A stretch of 23,465 bases of DNA. It comes from Candidatus Hydrogenedentota bacterium. Lineage in GTDB: Bacteria; Hydrogenedentota; Hydrogenedentia; Hydrogenedentales; SLHB01. A model generated the notes under the pieces. That model was given only the letters and a program-made list of their open reading frames with translations. It searched no databases and was not told the DNA's origin. Below are positions 1 to 7,808 of the stretch, piece by piece. The DNA lies in the NCBI GenBank assembly GCA_013349485.1, contig DUZM01000010.1:1-23465 (forward strand), given 5' to 3'. Made by a program: the position numbers and the translations under genes. How positions within the stretch are numbered: position 1 is the stretch's first letter; each line of letters begins with the position of its first letter.

Positions 1-1041
1 GTCAAAACCCACATAAGCGAAGTCGGGCTTCTTTTGCGGCAACGGCAGGGCCTTGGGGAGCAGAGACTCACCCGGCGCGCTTACCCCTGCGCTGGTGACT
101 GCGCCCGGTTCGTCGCTTTTCGCCTGCATACCGATAGGCGCGGGCTTGACGGCCTGTGCGACTGGCGGCGTCTTGAGGGCGGTTAACGCGGAATACGCTT
201 CCACATCGGGCGAAGTATCCAGTATGCCCAGGCCAAAATAGAAGAGCGAACTCACGAAAATAAGCAGCACCCACGCGAATACGACCCGCCTCGGGCGTTC
301 GCCATAGCCGCACAACACGTCCATGAACCACGAGACCCACCGGTTCACGCGGGTGCGCGACATCAGCTTGCGTTTCGCCACCATAAGCCGATAAAACAAC
401 TCCCCAGCTTCTTCACTCCGCCCGGCTTCCCGGTGGTTGTTGAGCAGGGCAAGATATATCTCGCCCGCTTCTTGCCATGCCTTGAGGGCCTTCCCGCGCT
501 CGCGGCGCCGCGCCAAGGCGTTGCCCTCGAGCTCGTTGGCCACGATGTTGTTCTTGCCCAGGACGATCCCCTCGAGTTTCGCGCCTTTTACGTTTGCGCC
601 AAGGAGGTTGGCGCCCGTGAGATCGGCGCTGCGAAGGTTCGCGGCCTGCAAATTCGCCTTAAAAAGCGAAGCGCCGCGAAGGTTGGCGCCAAACAGGTGG
701 GCGCCTTCCACGTGCGCCCGGAACAGACGGGCTCCCTCGAGATTCGCCTGAATGAGCTGCGCGCCCACCAAATGGCGGCACTCGAGGTCAATGCCCGCCA
801 GTTGGAATCCCTCCATGTTGACGTCTTCGTTAGCCAGCCGCACAAGAAGCGGCCCGGCCAAAGGACCCGTCTTCGGGGCTTCCGCACTGTGCCAGAAACA
901 AAACGTATTCTGGCGCAGGGCCGTAAACCGACACGGCGCACCTCCCGTGCCGATGTAGGCGCACGGTTTGAGGGCACCCTGTGGCTCGGGGGGCTCGCGG
1001 CTGTCCCGAGCATCCGGAGCCGTTTCGCGTGCGGTTGTCAT
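1..1041 (-). CDS. Pentapeptide-repeat membrane protein, 3' end cut by window edge
   Basis: An open frame of 347 codons runs from ATG at 1041 off the left edge with no stop. Residues 28-60 hold several Cys and His (KPCAYIGTGGAPC, then CFWH). From about 86 to 160 comes a run of pentapeptide repeats of the A-N/D-L-x-x kind (QANLEGARLF, GANLRGASLF, KANLQAANLRSADLTGANLLGANV), which fold into a right-handed quadrilateral beta-helix. A helical linker follows, then one hydrophobic segment near 248-270 (VVFAWVLLIFVSSLFYFGLGIL), and then a Pro/Ala-rich stretch ending AYVGFD at the edge. Pentapeptide repeats followed by a membrane segment occur in proteins with an ion-channel pore domain, but no selectivity filter is visible here. 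The start sits 15 bases after the SDR gene, with GAGG just upstream, so it is probably cotranscribed with it. Function unknown; the repeat domain itself is clear. Confidence 0.82.
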   Translation of the reverse strand, partial: MTTARETAPDARDSREPPEPQGALKPCAYIGTGGAPCRFTALRQNTFCFWHSAEAPKTGPLAGPLLVRLANEDVNMEGFQLAGIDLECRHLVGAQLIQANLEGARLFRAHVEGAHLFGANLRGASLFKANLQAANLRSADLTGANLLGANVKGAKLEGIVLGKNNIVANELEGNALARRRERGKALKAWQEAGEIYLALLNNHREAGRSEEAGELFYRLMVAKRKLMSRTRVNRWVSWFMDVLCGYGERPRRVVFAWVLLIFVSSLFYFGLGILDTSPDVEAYSALTALKTPPVAQAVKPAPIGMQAKSDEPGAVTSAGVSAPGESLLPKALPLPQKKPDFAYVGFD

Positions 1042-1056
1042 GACGCCTCGGACCTG

Positions 1057-1845
1057 TCAGTGCATTTCTTGCCCGCCGGTAACGTTGATCGCCTGCCCAG
1101 TCATGTAGCTCGATTCGTCAGAGGCGAGGAACACGACCACGTTCGTCACGTCATCGTACGTGCACGGGCGTTTCATGGGGACTTTCTCGATGTATCTACG
1201 GCGGACCTCCTCCTCGGAAATCCCCTGGTTTCTTGCATATTGCCTGAAAAGACTCTCGATCCACAGCGGCGAATCGAGAAGATTCCCGGGGCAAACGGCA
1301 TTCACGCGGACGCGCTGCGTCGCAAATTCGAGGGCAAGGCTTTGCGTAACGCCGATCCCGCCGAACTTCGAGGCCACATAGGCCGAGTTATGGAAACTCC
1401 CCGTTTTCCCGGACTTGGAATTAATCTGAATGATCGACCCGCCCCCGCCGTCCAGCATAACCCGGGCCGCCTCGCGCGCCGTCAGGAAATAGCCCACCAG
1501 GTTTACGTCTATCACCCTGCGCCAACGAGAAGCATCGAACGCCGTCGCGTCCCCTGAGATAAGAATTCCCGCGTTCGCGACGCATATATCCAACCGTCCC
1601 AGTTCGGTCACCGCAGCGTCCATTGTATTGCGCACCCCCGCGGCATCGGTCACGTCCACCGCGGCCCCGGTTATCCGCCGGCCGGTTCGAGCCGCTATAG
1701 CCCTTGTGGTCGCCTCGAGGGCATCGCCGTTCAGGTCCCAACCTACGGCGTCGCAACCTTCGCGGGCGAGACGTTCCAAAATCGCCGCGCCCAATCCCTG
1801 CGCCGCGCCCGTCACCACCGCCTTCTTGTCGTCAAGACGCCCCAT
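1057..1845 (-). CDS. Short-chain dehydrogenase, sorbitol-6-phosphate dehydrogenase (SrlD)-like
   Basis: A complete 262-residue classical SDR. It has the NAD(P) motif TGAAQGLG (12-19), D37 at the end of the second strand (suggesting NAD preference), NAG (91-93), and the catalytic set S143, Y156, K160 (YVASK). The stretch around S143 (INSKSGKTGSFHNSAY) and the C-terminal TGQAINVTGGQ match what I know of enterobacterial SrlD, which oxidises D-sorbitol 6-phosphate to fructose 6-phosphate. A GGGAG box lies about 7 bases before the ATG. The gene follows the class II aldolase by 20 bases and precedes the pentapeptide gene by 15, so it is the middle gene of an operon. An oxidising step on a polyol or sugar phosphate paired with an aldolase is likely; the exact substrate cannot be read from sequence. 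Confidence 0.88.
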   Translation of the reverse strand: MGRLDDKKAVVTGAAQGLGAAILERLAREGCDAVGWDLNGDALEATTRAIAARTGRRITGAAVDVTDAAGVRNTMDAAVTELGRLDICVANAGILISGDATAFDASRWRRVIDVNLVGYFLTAREAARVMLDGGGGSIIQINSKSGKTGSFHNSAYVASKFGGIGVTQSLALEFATQRVRVNAVCPGNLLDSPLWIESLFRQYARNQGISEEEVRRRYIEKVPMKRPCTYDDVTNVVVFLASDESSYMTGQAINVTGGQEMH

Positions 1846-1865
1846 CAGGCTCTCCCGGCTGCAGG

Positions 1866-2624
1866 TTATGTGGAAATGGTCTTCTCGCGGTACTTCTCGT
1901 CCGGCCGCGTGAAAATGCGCTCGACGTCCTCGGCCGCCATGAATCGCGGCCCGCCGACGCTGTAAGCGCCCACGAGCATCTGCGATGTCTTCTCGGCCAT
2001 GTCGGTAATCCCGCAGACGGCCTTCGGCGAAGACCCCATGGCGAGCATCCCGTGATTCTGCATCATGACGGCCCGCGGCAACACGCCTTCCTCGGCGACG
2101 AACCGTTCAATCCGCGACTTCACCTCGCGCGCAAGCACCAAGCCCGGATCGACATACGGCACAAATACCGATTTGTGACCCATCACGACAATGTGGTCCG
2201 GGCAGGTACGCCCCGCGAAAGCGTGCTCGGCTTTGGCGGAACACAAAAGCGTGTTGGTATACGTAGGATGCGTGTGCCCGACGAATGCGTACTCGCGGCG
2301 CCGCAGCAGCACGGCGTGCAAAAACGTTTCGACGGAAGGACGCCGACGCTCGCCGGGGTCCACGAGCGCCGTCTCGAGCGCCTCGGTTACGTCCGCATCG
2401 CCTGCCGATTCGTCTTCCAGGATGTCCGTCAATTTGCCCAACGATACTGCCACAAAACCGTCCGCCCCGATGTCCGACAACACCGTCCCCGAAGCCTTGA
2501 CGTAGAAGGTGTCGTCATCGATTCGGGCCGAAGTGTTCCCCTCGCCCAATATGGCATACGCTCTCGCGGGATCGCCAAGATAACGCGACATCGCAACCAA
2601 TTGCTGCAATACATCAGCGCGCAT
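1866..2624 (-). CDS. Class II aldolase/adducin family protein
   Basis: A complete 252-residue member of the FucA/RhaD/AraD zinc aldolase-epimerase fold. Phosphate-binding loops GEGNTS (28-32) and ASGT (44-47), the catalytic-glutamate motif PSVE (E99), the zinc ligands H117 and H119 (GHTHP), and a third His in QNHG (H191) are all present, so the enzyme should be active. Members cleave or epimerise sugar phosphates such as fuculose-1-phosphate or rhamnulose-1-phosphate. It is the first gene of a minus-strand operon with an SrlD-like dehydrogenase. The ATG is preceded by GGGG seven bases upstream and by a strong promoter ending about 30 bases away. Assignment to one sugar is not possible from sequence alone. 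Confidence 0.88.
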   Translation of the reverse strand: MRADVLQQLVAMSRYLGDPARAYAILGEGNTSARIDDDTFYVKASGTVLSDIGADGFVAVSLGKLTDILEDESAGDADVTEALETALVDPGERRRPSVETFLHAVLLRRREYAFVGHTHPTYTNTLLCSAKAEHAFAGRTCPDHIVVMGHKSVFVPYVDPGLVLAREVKSRIERFVAEEGVLPRAVMMQNHGMLAMGSSPKAVCGITDMAEKTSQMLVGAYSVGGPRFMAAEDVERIFTRPDEKYREKTIST

Positions 2625-2655
2625 TGCCTATCCCCATGTCTTTCTTCTGCGCGGG

Positions 2656-2684
2656 ATTATACCAGTACCTCAGGCGGGCCGCAA
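2656..2684 (-). promoter_or_regulatory. Sigma70-type promoter of the aldolase-SDR-pentapeptide operon
   Basis: On the minus strand TTGCGG (2679-2684), a 17 nt spacer and TATAAT (2656-2661), preceded by TGG (extended -10). Transcription would start about 25 bases before the aldolase ATG. This is the best promoter match in the window. Confidence 0.75.
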
Positions 2685-2960
2685 TTGGGTATGGCCGAGC
2701 AACGGGGAAACGATCCGCGCAGCCCTCATGGCTGCCGCCAACTTCCAGAAACCTTTTGGTTGGCTCGGCTTTGGGAAAGGTCGTCTGAGCGTCGCAGGAA
2801 AGTTCTCGACGCGCGAAAAAGGCCGCACCTTCTCATTCCCGACTTGATTTCGCGCGCCGCGCGTCACAACACGTCTGCTGGAAGATCCCCGCCCTTAAAT
2901 GACCTATAGCGCGGGCGCTTATTGCCCCCTTTTCAGGCAATGCCTTTCCCACGGCGGAAA
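2662..2960. other. Intergenic region between flagellin and aldolase genes
   Basis: Apart from the aldolase promoter at its left end I see no convincing gene. A 65-codon minus-strand frame (2670-2867) has no family resemblance and overlaps the promoter. A short AAGG/CCTT hairpin with a T run near 2815-2830 could weakly terminate flagellin transcription. Confidence 0.5.
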
Positions 2961-3770
2961 CTAGCCGCCCAATAACCGTGCGGCAGTCTGCGGCAGCATG
3001 TTGGCCTGGACGAGCACTGCCACGCCCCCTTCGAGCAGGATTTGGTTCCGCGTTTGTTGGACAACTTCTCGCGCGTAATCGAGGTCGCGGATTCGTGATT
3101 CCGCCGCCTGTTCATTGACGATCCCTATTTCACGCTGCTCGATTGCGCGGTTCAAGCGGTTTTCCTGAGCGCCGAGATTGGCCCGATTCTGGCTGACTCT
3201 GTTGACGGCAGCGTCAATATCCGCAAGCGCGTTCGTCGCGCCGGCCTGTGTCGTAAGGTCGATTCCGCCGAGCCCGAGCGCCGTCACGGTAGACTCGTTG
3301 ATGGTTATCTCGTTGCCGCCTTCCGTTCCCAACTCGATGGTCCCGGCAGTCCCGTTGAGTAAATTAAGCCCGTTGAATTCAGTCTGGTCGGCGATAGCGC
3401 CAATCTGCTCGACGATCTGCTGGGCCTCCGCGTTCAGGGCCGCGCGTTGCTCATCGCTCAGCGTGCCGTTGGCCGCCTGCGTGGCCAATTCACGAAGGCG
3501 CTGAAGCCCGCTTTGTTGTTCCGCCATGCCGCCTTCCGCCGTCTGAATCGCGTTGACGCCGTATTGGAGATTGCTTGCTTCCTGCGTGTACTGCCGCACC
3601 CGCGTCCGAAGCCGTTCCGCAATAGCCAAGCCGGCGGCGTCATCCGCGGCGCGGTTGATGCGCAGGCCCGCCGAAAGCTTCTCTAGGTTTGCGAGTAGGT
3701 CGTTCGAGGTCCGCCGCGTCTGCCTTTGCGCATTCAAAGCAGGTATGTTCGTATTGATCCGTAATCCCAT
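2961..3770 (-). CDS. Short flagellin (filament protein)
   Basis: A 269-residue flagellin. The conserved N-terminal D0/D1 region (MGLRINTNIPALNAQRQ, then LEKLSAGLRINRAADDAAGLAIAERLR) and C-terminal D1/D0 region (AVNRVSQNRANLGAQENRL to QANMLPQTAARLLGG) are both present. The variable D2/D3 part between them is very short, so this is a minimal filament subunit, secreted by the flagellar type III system without a cleaved signal. I chose ATG at 3770 because GGGGAG lies six bases upstream; a TTG at 3776 is also in frame. It stands alone, divergent from the cheW remnant and fapA-like gene, and no hook, cap or chaperone genes (fliD, fliS, flgL) are nearby. Family identification is secure. Confidence 0.95.
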   Translation of the reverse strand: MGLRINTNIPALNAQRQTRRTSNDLLANLEKLSAGLRINRAADDAAGLAIAERLRTRVRQYTQEASNLQYGVNAIQTAEGGMAEQQSGLQRLRELATQAANGTLSDEQRAALNAEAQQIVEQIGAIADQTEFNGLNLLNGTAGTIELGTEGGNEITINESTVTALGLGGIDLTTQAGATNALADIDAAVNRVSQNRANLGAQENRLNRAIEQREIGIVNEQAAESRIRDLDYAREVVQQTRNQILLEGGVAVLVQANMLPQTAARLLGG

Positions 3771-3821
3771 GACCAACTCCCCACCGCGCTCAAGCGCACC
3801 AATCCGTTTTTCACCTTTTTA

Positions 3822-3850
3822 ACTATAGCACATGGCGCGTCCCTGCGCAA
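3822..3850 (-). promoter_or_regulatory. Sigma70-like promoter upstream of flagellin
   Basis: On the minus strand TTGCGC (3845-3850), a 17 nt spacer and TATAGT (3822-3827), preceded by TGC (extended -10). A start near 3815 leaves a leader of about 45 bases. I looked for the flagellar sigma28 pattern (TAAA...GCCGATAA) and did not see it, so this flagellin may be read by the housekeeping factor. Confidence 0.65.
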
Positions 3851-4114
3851 TGGCTTGTCACCGCGCACTTGGCTTATTCTAGCTATCTTTGCGCTATTTA
3901 CGGGCCTGGGGCGGCATACGGGCCCGGGCGTGTCGCCACCCCCCACGGCGTGCACATCCAACGCAGGCCCCGAATTTGCCGAAAATCCTCGAAATTACCA
4001 ACTAATTGTTGTATACTATCTTAGGCAATGCGCGGCGGGTGTGCTGTACGCCCATTCGGCGCTGCGCGAGAATATGGGCGCCAAAGAGTCATATGTAGTC
4101 CCAGGGTCTCACAG
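3851..4114. other. Divergent intergenic region, flagellin / cheW remnant
   Basis: No gene is seen here. A TATACT box on the plus strand (4012-4017), about 100 bases before the cheW remnant, could be its -10, but no good -35 lies 16-18 bases upstream. AGGG precedes the cheW ATG by eight bases. Confidence 0.4.
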
Positions 4115-4445
4115 ATGAGTCGAGGCAACGCGCAAGAAGGCGCAAGACAGGAAGCGGCGAAGCCAGCCACAAAGAGTTTGGCCGGTTGAATGTGTATAAT
4201 GGGCGTCCGGGTCGCCGAAGGCGACAAGCAGATCATAGTGGGAATCGTCGTCGACGAGGTCGCCGAGTCCTTCGACCGTCGGGCCTGGTCAAGTCGAGCC
4301 GCCGCCGAGCTTTGGCACGAGCCTTACAACGAATTCTGGTGTGGGCACGGGTAAGATCGGCGACAACGTCGCGATGCTGTTCTACATGGACGAGGTGTTG
4401 TCGGAGGGCGACCTCGCGCTCATGTCGCGGATCGCGCAACAATAG
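4115..4445 (+). pseudogene. cheW: Decayed chemotaxis coupling protein CheW
   Basis: The pieces of a cheW gene are here, but not as one frame. ATG at 4115 opens a frame of 24 codons (MSRGNAQEGA... KSLAG) that ends in TGA; such a tail normally leads straight into the first CheW strand (KYLTF...). Right after it, in another frame from about 4190, comes CIMGVRVAEGDKQIIVGIVVDEVAESFD, the middle of CheW. From about 4272 a second shift gives QVEPPPSFGTSLTTNSGVG, then TGKIGDNVAMLFYMDEVLS, ending at TAG 4443-4445. The N-terminal half, roughly 65-70 residues, is missing between the first two pieces. A one-base excess in the CC of GACCGTCGG would explain the second shift. CheW links receptors to CheA; this copy cannot make a working protein unless the assembly is wrong. 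Confidence 0.8.
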
Positions 4446-4464
4446 GCAGGAAATCGCAGACGAC

Positions 4465-5850
4465 GTGGAAGACCACGCTACAGAATTCAGTCTGCGCGTA
4501 ACCGATGACCGTTTATCGGTCTTGCTTACGTGTGCCGTTGACCTCGAGCATCCCGAGCCGCTGGCAAAACGCATTCTCGAGGAGATGCGCGCGCTGGGAC
4601 TTCCGGATGTGCCGCGTCAACAGCAGCTGGCCGGGTGGCTTCTCGAAACTGCCCGCGGCGATCCGCGCCTCGAGGATGTGCCCCTCGTCGAGGGCGAGCC
4701 CCCGGTGCCGCCGGTTCATGGCAAGGTCGAGTGGGCAGGCAATTTCTTCGACACCGGGTTCGTCATCGACGAGAAAACGGGCGCTATCGATTACCGAACT
4801 CGGGCCGCCCAAAATTCCGTCGAGGAGGGACAACTGCTCGCGAAATTGATCCCGCCGAAGGAAGGCAGAGATGGACGAGACGTGTTTGGAAACCTCATCG
4901 ACGTCGGCAAGGCCAAACGTGTCCGGATCCAACTGGGACGCAACGTCAAGGTAGGCGACGACGGCGCCTACTACGCCAGTCGCGAGGGTCGGATTCGCTG
5001 GGATGCAAAGGGCCTTTCCGTCGATGAAATTCTTATTATCAAAGGAAGCATCGGGCTGAAAAGCGGACACATTACGCATCCCGGGGCCGTCATAGTCGAG
5101 AAAGACATTGAGGCCGAGTGCCGGGTTCAGGCCGACGGCGACATCGAGGTGAAAGGGACCATCGAGGAGGCCGATGTCGACGCGGGCGGCAACCTATCCG
5201 TGCGCAACGGCATCATGGGCGGCGGCGCGCATATCAAAGTCAACGGAAACGTACATGCCAAGTTCATTGTCGAGGCCAATATCGAGGCTGGCGAGGACAT
5301 CGTCGTCGAACGCGAGATCCGGCACTCCGTGCTCAAGACGCGCGGGGCCGTAATCATACGTCATGGACAGATCATCGGCGGCGAGACCGCGGCCCTCGGA
5401 GGTATCGACGTCGGCCAGTCCGGCGGGGTGAGTTGCGTGCCGACGGTGCTGCGTGCCGGGGAAGACTTCCGTCTCGCCGAAGAGAGCGCCGAGAAGGGCG
5501 CGCGGCTCCCCGAGCTCGAGGCCGAACTGAAACGAATTCACGCTGCCGTGGATCCCTTGACGGCGCGGCAACGGACGCTTTCGCCGAAAAGGCGCGAGGC
5601 CCTATCGAAATTGCTCGACAATGTCGGTGAGTTGGAGGATGCCATCAGGGCAATCCACGCCGAGATAGACGAACTCAAAAAGGCCTCCGAGGCCCGCGCA
5701 AAGCACCGCATTATTGTTCGCAGCAAAATGTACCCGGAAACGATCTTTCGGATAAAAGATTCCCAGCTGCGCGTCAAGGAGACTTTGCTCGGCCCGGCCC
5801 GGGCATCGTTTTTCAAAGACAAGGTGGAACTGTCCCCGGGAATCGCTTAG
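4465..5850 (+). CDS. FapA-family (DUF342) polymer-forming protein
   Basis: A 461-residue protein of the flagellar assembly protein A family (DUF342). An N-terminal region (FSLRVTDDRLSVLLTC) is followed by the typical central segment: GKVEWAGNFFDTGFVID, DVFGN, then a Gly/Asp-rich repeat of beta turns (GDIEVKGTIEEADVDAGGNLSV..., GAHIKVNGNVHAKFI) that forms a beta-helix. The last 130 residues carry a coiled coil (LPELEAELKRIHAAVD, then LLDNVGELEDAIRAIHAEID) and a short beta domain. The frame stays open upstream to 4186, but that stretch is Arg-rich and overlaps the cheW remnant, so I start at GTG 4465, 19 bases after the cheW stop. An AGGAAA box lies about 11-14 bases upstream. Its place beside flagellin and chemotaxis genes suggests a role in motility or surface organisation; the molecular function is not established. 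Confidence 0.85.
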   Translation: MEDHATEFSLRVTDDRLSVLLTCAVDLEHPEPLAKRILEEMRALGLPDVPRQQQLAGWLLETARGDPRLEDVPLVEGEPPVPPVHGKVEWAGNFFDTGFVIDEKTGAIDYRTRAAQNSVEEGQLLAKLIPPKEGRDGRDVFGNLIDVGKAKRVRIQLGRNVKVGDDGAYYASREGRIRWDAKGLSVDEILIIKGSIGLKSGHITHPGAVIVEKDIEAECRVQADGDIEVKGTIEEADVDAGGNLSVRNGIMGGGAHIKVNGNVHAKFIVEANIEAGEDIVVEREIRHSVLKTRGAVIIRHGQIIGGETAALGGIDVGQSGGVSCVPTVLRAGEDFRLAEESAEKGARLPELEAELKRIHAAVDPLTARQRTLSPKRREALSKLLDNVGELEDAIRAIHAEIDELKKASEARAKHRIIVRSKMYPETIFRIKDSQLRVKETLLGPARASFFKDKVELSPGIA

Positions 5851-5924
5851 CCGAGGCCTCGACGAAGCGAAAAGGCGAATACTGAGGCGTGAAAGGCGAG
5901 AACGGGGCGTCGCCCGGCGTGATG

Positions 5925-6071
5925 GCACCGGCTTCCCGGTGGGCGCGGCGTTCGCCATGGGCAAACCGTTTGCCCGGAACCGGCAGCCGCGTAGTCGACC
6001 ACGCGGCATCGGACGCCGGTAACAACAGCGCAAGAAAGCGGCCCGGTGCGCGAACTTCTTGCGCGGAGGAG
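5925..6071 (+). promoter_or_regulatory. Structured 5' leader of the HDOD gene: four hairpins in a row
   Basis: Four perfect inverted repeats lie end to end before the HDOD start: CACCGG/CCGGTG with a CTTC loop (5926-5941); GGGCAAA/TTTGCCC with a 3-base loop (5959-5975); GCCGCGT/ACGCGGC with an 8-base loop (5986-6007); and GCGCAAGAA/TTCTTGCGC with a 19-base loop (6028-6064). The last arm touches the GGAGGAG ribosome site (6065-6071). None has a T run, so these are not ordinary terminators. The arrangement could control translation of the HDOD protein. It contains GGCAAACC, a string known from c-di-GMP-I riboswitches, but the partner core is not evident. Confidence 0.5.
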
Positions 6072-6077
6072 CAGTCA

Positions 6078-6935
6078 ATGAACCGTAGGGAAGAGGTCCT
6101 CTCAACGCTCCGAGCAGTCCCCGAGATGCCGATTGCCGTGACCAAACTGATACGACTGCTTGAGGAGCCCGATGTAGACATCAACGACATCATCAAAGCC
6201 ATCGAACTCGATCCGGGACTGACCTCGAACGTCCTGCGTCTGGCAAACTCGGCCTATTTCGGAGGGCCAAGAACGATCGGGTCGCTTCGAGACGCCATCG
6301 TCCGTTTGGGCACGAATCGGGTATTCCAACTCGTCATGGCCTCCGCCATATCGCCCCTGGCCCGGCCATCGGTCAAAGGCTACGATTTCCCGCCTGGCGA
6401 GCTTCTGTCCCACTCGATTGCTACGGCCATTTGCACCGAGCAGCTTGCTGAAGTGCTAGGTCTGAAAACGCCCGGACATGCCTTCACCGCGGCGTTGCTG
6501 CACGACTTGGGCAAAATTGTTCTTGGAACCTTCATCGAGGTGGATGCACGGCCCATCTCTGCCTTGGCATCCGAACGCAACGTCTCTTTTGAAGTCGCCG
6601 AAAAGGAAGTTCTCGGCATCGACCACGCCGAGGTAGGCGAGATGCTCCTCGATAGTTGGAATCTGCCGCACGAGATCACCGCCGTGGCGCGCTGGCACCA
6701 TGAGCCGGGCGAATACGACGGCGACAGGCTCACTGTGGACATGGTGCACGTCGCCAACCGGCTCGCGATCGAGAGCGGCATCGGAACGTCTGCGGCAAAT
6801 CCCCACTATCACGCCCAGAACACCGCCGACGAACGGCTGGGCTTGCGCGAAGAACAAGCCGATACAGCCGTCCGCAGCATGCTTGCCGCCCTCGAAGAAG
6901 TCCGCGGCCTGTTTCTATCCGAAGCCGCGAGGTGA
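6078..6935 (+). CDS. HDOD domain signalling protein
   Basis: A 285-residue single-domain HDOD protein (about 15-215) with a short C-terminal helical tail. Typical features are MPIAVTKLIRLL (17-28), LDPGLTSNVLRLANSAYFG (44-62), the AIVRLGTNRV helix (73-82), ALLHDLGKIVLG with the HD pair at 142-143, and WNLPHEITAVARWHHEP (194-210). HDOD proteins are usually non-catalytic relatives of HD phosphohydrolases that act in signal transduction, often with c-di-GMP or chemotaxis proteins. The start at 6078 is fixed by GGAGGAG seven bases upstream; the frame reads on upstream to 5889 but that part is leader with hairpins. It follows the FapA-like gene by 227 bases on the same strand, in a motility setting. 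Confidence 0.9.
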   Translation: MNRREEVLSTLRAVPEMPIAVTKLIRLLEEPDVDINDIIKAIELDPGLTSNVLRLANSAYFGGPRTIGSLRDAIVRLGTNRVFQLVMASAISPLARPSVKGYDFPPGELLSHSIATAICTEQLAEVLGLKTPGHAFTAALLHDLGKIVLGTFIEVDARPISALASERNVSFEVAEKEVLGIDHAEVGEMLLDSWNLPHEITAVARWHHEPGEYDGDRLTVDMVHVANRLAIESGIGTSAANPHYHAQNTADERLGLREEQADTAVRSMLAALEEVRGLFLSEAAR

Positions 6936-7115
6936 TTGCGACGGCATTCAGCATTCGTGGGATACTCGAGATGCCCATACGCGATCAGCGTTTGCCTCCC
7001 ACAGGAAGCGCTCGGCGACCAGCCTTTTCTTCCCGAGGCCGGAAAAGCATTTCACCTTCCATGCGATCGGCCCACACAAAATGCGGAAACGCTGTCACTT
7101 CCGGCGGACACGCTG
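6936..7115. other. Short intergenic region between convergent genes
   Basis: It separates the convergent HDOD and ABC ATPase genes. I see no gene and no clear hairpin-plus-T-run terminator in either direction; only an imperfect CTTTTC/GAAAAG pair near 7024-7047. Confidence 0.4.
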
Positions 7116-7808
7116 TCAAGTGGGTCGGCGAACCTTGTACGCGCCGGCCGCCATTTCCAGGACGCAATCGGCGAGACTTGTGACCTCTTCCGGGTGATGC
7201 GCTGCAAATAGAACGGTTACGTCCCGCTCTTGTTTCAATCCCTTCACTGTATCCAGGATGTCGTCGCGGAGTGGCGCGTCGAGGTTGGCGAAGGGCTCGT
7301 CGAGCAACAGAACGCGCGGCTCATGGGCAAGGGCGCGGGCAATGGCGAGTCGCTGTTGTTGGCCCCCGGATAATTCACAAGGATAGGCGCGCCTGCGGTC
7401 GCTCAACGAGACGCGCTCGAGCAACTCCGCAATGCGGCGCTCCCGTTGCGCGCGCGTAAGGGGCGCCGCGCGCAGGACGAAATCCAGATGACGCGCCGCC
7501 CGCATGTGCGGCCACAACGCAAGATCCTGAAACACCATGCCGATATTTCGCGCGGCGGGTGCCAGGAACGCCGTCGGGCTCGTCGCCTCGACGCCGTTGA
7601 TAAACACGGCGCCCCCATCGGGCCGCTCGAGGCCCGCCACTATCCGTAGCAACGTCGTCTTGCCGCACCCCGAAGGACCGAAAAGACACAACGCTTCGCC
7701 GCGCGTTACGGCGACCGAAAGGCCGTTCAACGCGACCAACGCGCCGAAGTGCTTGGATACGTTGCGCACCTCAACCGCGAACGTGCACCCTCCTTCGTGC
7801 GTAGCCAT
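7116..7808 (-). CDS. ABC transporter ATP-binding protein, Fbp/iron-type importer
   Basis: A 230-residue ABC ATPase with every key motif: Walker A GPSGCGKT (44-51), Q-loop Q94 (MVFQD), signature LSGGQ (146-150), Walker B VLLLDE (166-171), D-loop and switch His H204. It is shorter than FbpC/PotA-type ATPases (about 350 residues) because it lacks the C-terminal regulatory (TOBE) domain. It is the last gene of an importer operon and its ATG lies 38 bases inside the end of the permease gene. No ribosome site is obvious before this ATG, and a GAAGGAGG lies just inside the frame, so the true start may be slightly later. It powers the permease encoded next to it. Confidence 0.88.
   Translation of the reverse strand: MATHEGGCTFAVEVRNVSKHFGALVALNGLSVAVTRGEALCLFGPSGCGKTTLLRIVAGLERPDGGAVFINGVEATSPTAFLAPAARNIGMVFQDLALWPHMRAARHLDFVLRAAPLTRAQRERRIAELLERVSLSDRRRAYPCELSGGQQQRLAIARALAHEPRVLLLDEPFANLDAPLRDDILDTVKGLKQERDVTVLFAAHHPEEVTSLADCVLEMAAGAYKVRRPT

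Noticed and set aside
433..1557. A long plus-strand frame (374 codons), and similar ones at 1704-2909, 10715-12019, 12273-13463 and 18423-19553
   Set aside because: They are antisense to well-supported genes and have Arg/Pro/His-rich compositions typical of GC-rich shadows.
2670..2867. A 65-codon minus-strand frame between aldolase and flagellin
   Set aside because: No family resemblance, no ribosome site, and it overlaps the aldolase promoter.
4186..4464. Arg/Ser-rich N-terminal extension of the FapA-like frame
   Set aside because: Its sequence is the out-of-frame reading of the cheW remnant, and GTG 4465 gives a family-like start.
5925..6071. A definite c-di-GMP-I (GEMM-I) riboswitch
   Set aside because: GGCAAACC is present, but the ACGCAAAGCC partner and the tetraloop-receptor layout are not seen, so only a structured leader is claimed.
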